Assembly (NCBI GenBank): GCA_018607905.1
Contig: JABBAP010000004.1
Location: 1 to 64,000, forward strand
DNA: 64,000 nt
Source: Paracoccaceae bacterium
GTDB taxonomy: Bacteria > Pseudomonadota > Alphaproteobacteria > Rhodobacterales > Rhodobacteraceae
Reading direction: 5' to 3'
Both the position numbers and the translations under genes were made by a program. Below the pieces are notes generated by a model. That model saw only the letters and a program-made list of their open reading frames with translations, had not been told where the DNA came from and did no database searches. This document shows, piece after piece, positions 59,974 to 64,000 of the stretch. Position 1 is the stretch's first letter, and every line of letters starts with the position of its first letter.

Positions 59974-61599
59974 ATGAACAGCTTTGACACCATCATCATC
60001 GGCGCAGGGTCCGCAGGTTGCGTTCTGGCCAATAGGCTTGGCGCAAACACAACCCGATCCATCTTGATAATCGAAGCAGGCCCCCCTGACCGAGACCTGA
60101 TGATCCACATCCCTGCAGGGGTTTACCGCGCATGGCGTGATCCAAAAATAAACTGGAACTACCAAACCCAGTCTGATCCAAAACTACACAATCGCAACAT
60201 TTTTATGCCACGTGGCAGGGTGTTGGGCGGCTCTTCTAGCATAAACTCAATGGTCTACATGCGGGGCCACCCGCTGGATTACGATGCGTGGGCATCCGAT
60301 CATACCCTCCCCGATTGGAGTTACGCCCACTGCTTGCCCTACTTCAAAGCAGGCGAAACCAGTGATCGCGGCGCAGACGATTACCGGGGAGGATCGGGTC
60401 CACTCGGCGTATCCAAAGGCACCTATGACAACCCCCTTTTCGACGCATTCATCGCGGCGGGGGAACAAGCGGGCCAAGGACGCACGCAGGACCCGAACGG
60501 ATTTAACCCAGAAGGCGTTACCCGATTAGACGCCACACGCAAAAACGGCGCGCGCTGTTCCGCCGCTGTCGCCCATTTACGCCCTGCCCTAAAACGCGGA
60601 AATGTTTCGGTGCTGACCCGCGCACAGGTCAGCCGAATCCTGTTGAACGGCACAAAGGCACAAGGCGTTGAATACACATTTCAAGGCGAACACCAAACCG
60701 CCCATGCCCCAGAAATCATCCTTTCGGGCGGGGCAATCAACTCGCCGCACCTGCTCATGCTCTCGGGCATCGGCCCAGCCAATCATTTGGCGCAAAACAA
60801 CATTTCTTGCACCCTAAACCTACCCGGTGTCGGCCAAAACCTCATGGATCATGCAAATTTCATCCTGCAATTCGAAAGCCTCAAACGCTTCCCGATCCAC
60901 AAAGTCGACCACCCGATCCGAAAAGGGCTGGCAGGCGCACAGTGGCTTTTCACCCGCACAGGCGTCGCGACCAGTAATATCTGGGAGGCAGGCGGCCTCA
61001 TCCGCTCGTCCGAAACGGTCGATTACCCAGACCTGCAATACCATTTTGGCCCCGTCGGTTTCGAATATATCGCGGATAAAATCACCCTAAACCAAGCCTT
61101 TGCCATTCACGTCGATCTGCTGCGGCCCAAGTCACGCGGCGAAGTTCGATTAAATACTTTAAGTCCAAACGGCAATCCATTGGTGTACATCAATTATCTC
61201 GAAAAACAGAAAGATTTTAACGACATAATCAAAGGCGTCCACAAAACCCGAGATCTGGTGTCACAACCCGCGTTTAAACACCTCGCAGGGCGCGAATTAT
61301 TCACCAGTGCAGACGCAAAATCAGACGATGAGATCGCAAATTGGATTCGCCACAACGTTGAAACCGATTTCCACCCCTGCGGCACCTGCAAAATGGGAAC
61401 GGACGACATGGCAGTCACCGATGATCAGGGCCGCGTGCACGGAATCACAGGCTTGCGCGTTGTGGACGCATCGCTGTTTCCAATGATCCCCAGCGGCAAT
61501 CTAAATGCCCCAACCCAAATGCTCGCCGCCAAAATCGCCGATAAAATCACCAAAACGCCGCCATTACCGCCCTTTTACGCAAAGTTTGCCTTCCAATGA
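59974..61599 (+). CDS. GMC-family FAD oxidoreductase (choline dehydrogenase-like)
   Basis: 541 residues. The ADP-binding fold is TIIIGAGSAGCVLANRLG, GMC signature 1 is in PRGRVLGGSSSINSMVYMRG and signature 2 in GGAINSPHLLMLSGIGP. The C-terminal half carries ETDFHPCGTCKMG (catalytic His) and VVDASLFPMIPSGNLNAPTQMLA. Members oxidise alcohols such as choline; the substrate here is not certain and no betaine genes flank it. The ribosome-binding site before ATG 59974 is weak. It is coupled to the LysE gene by an ATGA overlap. Confidence 0.9.
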   Translation: MNSFDTIIIGAGSAGCVLANRLGANTTRSILIIEAGPPDRDLMIHIPAGVYRAWRDPKINWNYQTQSDPKLHNRNIFMPRGRVLGGSSSINSMVYMRGHPLDYDAWASDHTLPDWSYAHCLPYFKAGETSDRGADDYRGGSGPLGVSKGTYDNPLFDAFIAAGEQAGQGRTQDPNGFNPEGVTRLDATRKNGARCSAAVAHLRPALKRGNVSVLTRAQVSRILLNGTKAQGVEYTFQGEHQTAHAPEIILSGGAINSPHLLMLSGIGPANHLAQNNISCTLNLPGVGQNLMDHANFILQFESLKRFPIHKVDHPIRKGLAGAQWLFTRTGVATSNIWEAGGLIRSSETVDYPDLQYHFGPVGFEYIADKITLNQAFAIHVDLLRPKSRGEVRLNTLSPNGNPLVYINYLEKQKDFNDIIKGVHKTRDLVSQPAFKHLAGRELFTSADAKSDDEIANWIRHNVETDFHPCGTCKMGTDDMAVTDDQGRVHGITGLRVVDASLFPMIPSGNLNAPTQMLAAKIADKITKTPPLPPFYAKFAFQ

Positions 61600-62183
61600 T
61601 CAATTTCATCTTCGCTTGCCTGTTCATCCTGTCCACCCCCGGCCCCGGTGTTTTATCCACCGCAGGCCTTGGCGCGGCTTACGGATTTCGCGCAGGTCTC
61701 GCCTATATCGCAGGGCTGTTCGTTGGCTCAAACCTTGTCATGCTCGCCGTCGTCAGCGGTCTTGCAGCGCTCGTTTTCCAATTCAACGGTCTACGCATCG
61801 CGCTGCTCATCGCATCTACCGCCTATCTACTCTACCTCGCCGCACGTATCGCTTTTGCAGGCAGCAAAGTCGCCTTTATCCATTCCGATAAACAGCCCGG
61901 GTTCTGGGCTGCCGTCACCCTACAAATCATCAACCCAAAGGCCTATGTCGTTGGAACCACAATGTTTTCGGGGTTTTCAATCTATCCAGATGCGTTCTTG
62001 ATCGAAGTCATCATCAAAGCAATCATCCTTAATACAATCTGGATTCCCGTACATTTCGCATGGCTTTATGCAGGTGCATCGCTGAAAAAACTCAACCTAG
62101 CGGACACCACACAACAGGCGATCAACATCTTCATGGCGCTCGCAATGTTGGCCGTCGTCGGCCTTGCGGCACTTTCAACCTGA
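61596..62183 (+). CDS. LysE-family exporter
   Basis: 195-residue inner-membrane protein with six hydrophobic segments. The N-terminal STPGPGVLSTAGLGAAYGFRAGL is the LysE/RhtB signature around the first loop, and NPKAYVVGTTMFSG matches the NPKA motif. It probably exports an amino acid or related solute. The start is in an ATGA overlap with the GMC gene, so the pair is co-translated, and export of a product or toxic side-product of that oxidase is possible (inference). The TGA directly abuts the convergent prfB TAA. Confidence 0.9.
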   Translation: MINFIFACLFILSTPGPGVLSTAGLGAAYGFRAGLAYIAGLFVGSNLVMLAVVSGLAALVFQFNGLRIALLIASTAYLLYLAARIAFAGSKVAFIHSDKQPGFWAAVTLQIINPKAYVVGTTMFSGFSIYPDAFLIEVIIKAIILNTIWIPVHFAWLYAGASLKKLNLADTTQQAINIFMALAMLAVVGLAALST

Positions 62184-63308
62184 TTATTCAGCGTTCGCAT
62201 CCGCGCGCGACATGCCGGCTACGTCTTGGGCCAAAACCGCTTCCATAAATGCGGTGATATCCCCATCCAAAACACCCTTTGTGTCGGATGTTTCAAAATT
62301 CGTGCGCAAGTCTTTAACCATTTGATAAGGCTGCAAAACATAGGACCGGATCTGGTTTCCCCAACCCGCATCCCCTGCGTTTTCATGCACTTCATTCACC
62401 AGCGCAGATCGTTTATCCAGCTCGATTTGATACAAGCGCGATTTCAACGCTTTCATCGCAATATCACGGTTTTGGTGCTGCGATTTCTCCGAACTTGTCA
62501 CAACAATTCCTGTCGGCGCGTGGGTAATGCGCACAGCCGAATCCGTCGTGTTCACATGCTGCCCACCCGCACCCGATGATCGGTACGTATCAATGCGAAT
62601 GTCGCTTGGATTCACGTCAATCTCGATGCTGTCATCCACCACTGGATACACTTTCACTGACGTAAACGACGTGTGCCGCTTGGCAGCACTATCAAACGGG
62701 GAAATTCGCACCAACCGATGCACGCCGCTTTCTGATTTCAACCAACCATAGGCATTATGCCCCGAAATTTTGTACGACGCAGATTTCAAGCCAGCCTCAT
62801 CACCAGATTGTTCTGATTGAACCTCGACAGAATAGCCCTGCTTTTCGGCCCACCGCACATACATCCGCGCCAGCATCGCCGCCCAATCACAGCTTTCCGT
62901 GCCACCCGCGCCTGCATTAATTTCCAAAAACGTGTCATTGGCATCCGCTTCGCCGTTCAACAATGCTTCCAGCTCTTTTTGCGCAGAAACCTTCGCCAGT
63001 TTTTTGATCGCCTCTTCGGCCTCGGACACAACATCTGCATCTTCTTCCATCTCGCCCAATTCAATCAGCTCAATGTTATCCGCCAGCTCTTGTTTCAGGC
63101 CCGAAAACGTGTCCATCGCATCGACCAAGGCTTGGCGTTCGCGCATCAATTTCTGGGCCTTATCAGGGTCATTCCACAAATCGGGGTCTTCGGACATGGC
63201 GTTAAATTCTTCCAACCGATGCCCCGCCGTGTCCCAATCCATGCGCTGCTTTAACAGCTCAAGCGAGTTCTCGATGTTCGATGTAATATTTTCGATTTCT
63301 GCGCGCAT
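62184..63308 (-). CDS. prfB: Peptide chain release factor 2
   Basis: 374-residue class I release factor for UAA and UGA stops. SPF, the anticodon-like tripeptide, is in RISPFDSAAKRH, and GGQ, which triggers peptide release, is in SSGAGGQHVNTTDSAVR. The N-terminal GTPase-interaction helices and ARMYVRWAEKQGYSVEV region are present. No in-frame UGA or programmed frameshift is needed, unlike E. coli, consistent with alphaproteobacterial RF2. ATG 63308 follows AAGGA. Confidence 0.96.
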   Translation of the reverse strand: MRAEIENITSNIENSLELLKQRMDWDTAGHRLEEFNAMSEDPDLWNDPDKAQKLMRERQALVDAMDTFSGLKQELADNIELIELGEMEEDADVVSEAEEAIKKLAKVSAQKELEALLNGEADANDTFLEINAGAGGTESCDWAAMLARMYVRWAEKQGYSVEVQSEQSGDEAGLKSASYKISGHNAYGWLKSESGVHRLVRISPFDSAAKRHTSFTSVKVYPVVDDSIEIDVNPSDIRIDTYRSSGAGGQHVNTTDSAVRITHAPTGIVVTSSEKSQHQNRDIAMKALKSRLYQIELDKRSALVNEVHENAGDAGWGNQIRSYVLQPYQMVKDLRTNFETSDTKGVLDGDITAFMEAVLAQDVAGMSRADANAE

Positions 63309-63366
63309 GGGTCTGTCCTTGATAATCACTGTTTAGATACAACCGCAAATGCGCGGCGTCCACCCG

Positions 63367-64000
63367 TTACCGCCCCGCCTCTTTAGCCGCCATAAACGCG
63401 GCCAAACGGGTCAAACCTTCACGAATATCGCTGTTTGATCGGGCATAGGAAAACCGAATGGTTTGATGCCCGCGAACAGGGTCAAAATCCAATCCTGGCG
63501 TCACCGAAACTCCCGCATCGCGCAGGATTTCGCTGCAAAACGCGGCACTGTCATCCGTGTGACGCGACACATCCGCATAAACATAAAACGCGCCATCAGG
63601 TGGCGCGATTTGATCAAACCCCATCAACGGTAATTGCTCTAACATCAGCCTGCGATTTTCCGCATAAACCGCATAATTCGCTGTCAATTCGGCCTCGCCG
63701 TCCATCGCTCCAAGCGCGGCAACCTGCGCTGCATGGGGGGCGCAAATAAACATATTTTGCGCCAATCTCTCAACCGTTCGCACATGGCTTTGGGGCACAA
63801 CCATCCAGCCAATGCGCCATCCTGTCATTGAAAAATACTTGGAAAACGAGTTGATTACAAAAACCTCGTCACTCACCTCTAGCGCCGAAACTGCGCGCCC
63901 ATCGTATTGAATTCCATGATAGATCTCGTCAGAGATGAAAGCGATATCACGCGCTGCACAATGATCCATCAATACCTTCAACGCATCGCGGTCTAGCATC
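63367..64000 (-). CDS. Class I/II pyridoxal-phosphate aminotransferase, 3' part
   Basis: At least 211 residues, open to the window edge, so the N-terminal third or more lies outside. DIAFISDEIYHGIQYD holds the PLP-contacting Asp and Tyr, SFSKYFSMTGWRIGW the Schiff-base lysine, and the C-terminal SYARSNSDIREGLTRL the substrate carboxylate-binding arginine region. This is the aspartate-aminotransferase fold type I; substrate not assignable. The internal ATG at 63999 used by the track is not the true start. It lies 58 bases upstream of prfB, same strand. Confidence 0.9.
   Translation of the reverse strand, partial: MLDRDALKVLMDHCAARDIAFISDEIYHGIQYDGRAVSALEVSDEVFVINSFSKYFSMTGWRIGWMVVPQSHVRTVERLAQNMFICAPHAAQVAALGAMDGEAELTANYAVYAENRRLMLEQLPLMGFDQIAPPDGAFYVYADVSRHTDDSAAFCSEILRDAGVSVTPGLDFDPVRGHQTIRFSYARSNSDIREGLTRLAAFMAAKEAGR

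Noticed and set aside
62184-63308. Programmed frameshift in prfB
   Set aside because: The frame is continuous from ATG 63308 with no in-frame UGA; the E. coli-type shift site is absent.
1-64000. CRISPR array, IS element, integrase or prophage
   Set aside because: No regularly spaced repeats, transposase, integrase or phage structural genes were seen on either strand.

Overview
The window looks like chromosomal DNA of a marine alphaproteobacterium of the order Rhodobacterales (Roseobacter group). The evidence is gene content and order: dacA-tmk-holB-tatD-MBL; purL-bolA-monothiol glutaredoxin; tkt-gap-pgk-class I aldolase-ftsB-pdhABC with lipoyl domains on both E1beta and E2; rpiA-gor-hflK-hflC-DUF2065-degP; a fused indolepyruvate oxidoreductase; a lone ctaD; and a CtrA-type TTAA-N7-TTAA box. 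Base composition is moderate (low fifties percent GC by eye) and fairly even. I see no insertion sequence, prophage, integrase, CRISPR array or rRNA. There is one tRNA, tRNA-Leu(GAG). No genus is claimed.

Layout. 1-5.7 kb: plus-strand run of a SPOR protein end, dacA, tmk, holB, tatD, an MBL hydrolase and an AEC transporter, with overlapping stops and starts. 5.7-10.6 kb: minus-strand polyamine-type ABC transporter (ATPase, binding protein, two oversized permeases). 10.6-17 kb: a more individual stretch with a Hint-domain protein, an untracked 30-residue membrane peptide, aroQ behind a possible attenuator, tRNA-Leu, a DUF2306/LytTR pair with overlapping 5' ends, lipB and a DUF2235 hydrolase. 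17-20 kb: ctaD, a truncated CoxI-like paralogue without heme ligands, and DUF2244. 20-32.5 kb: yqeY/carA, a GT2 fused to an MshEN-type domain under a CtrA-like box, an FkbM-GntR-hydratase operon, a HAD phosphatase, a UbiH-type monooxygenase, and a LysR gene divergent from the indolepyruvate oxidoreductase.

32.5-49.8 kb: an ECF42-type sigma factor with its DGPF partner, MAPEG, purL, bolA plus two tiny membrane-protein genes, glutaredoxin, zapA with a coiled-coil partner, then central carbon metabolism (tkt, gap, an untracked 47-residue ORF, pgk, aldolase), ftsB, a lysine-rich exported coiled coil, and pdhABC. 49.8-56 kb: minus-strand envelope quality-control and redox operon. 56-64 kb: L-serine dehydratase, thiamine pyrophosphokinase, a conserved acidic protein of unknown role, GMC oxidoreductase, LysE exporter, prfB and the 3' part of an aminotransferase.

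How it fits together. Most of the window is housekeeping. tkt, gap, pgk, aldolase and pdhABC carry carbon from the pentose-phosphate pool and glycolysis to acetyl-CoA, and their intergenic regions hold unusually clean palindromes, including a perfect 26-bp one directly before pdhA. The least explained items are the truncated CoxI paralogue, three untracked small membrane proteins, the palindromic operators, and a four-site GANTC cluster in a long hairpin before ftsB.
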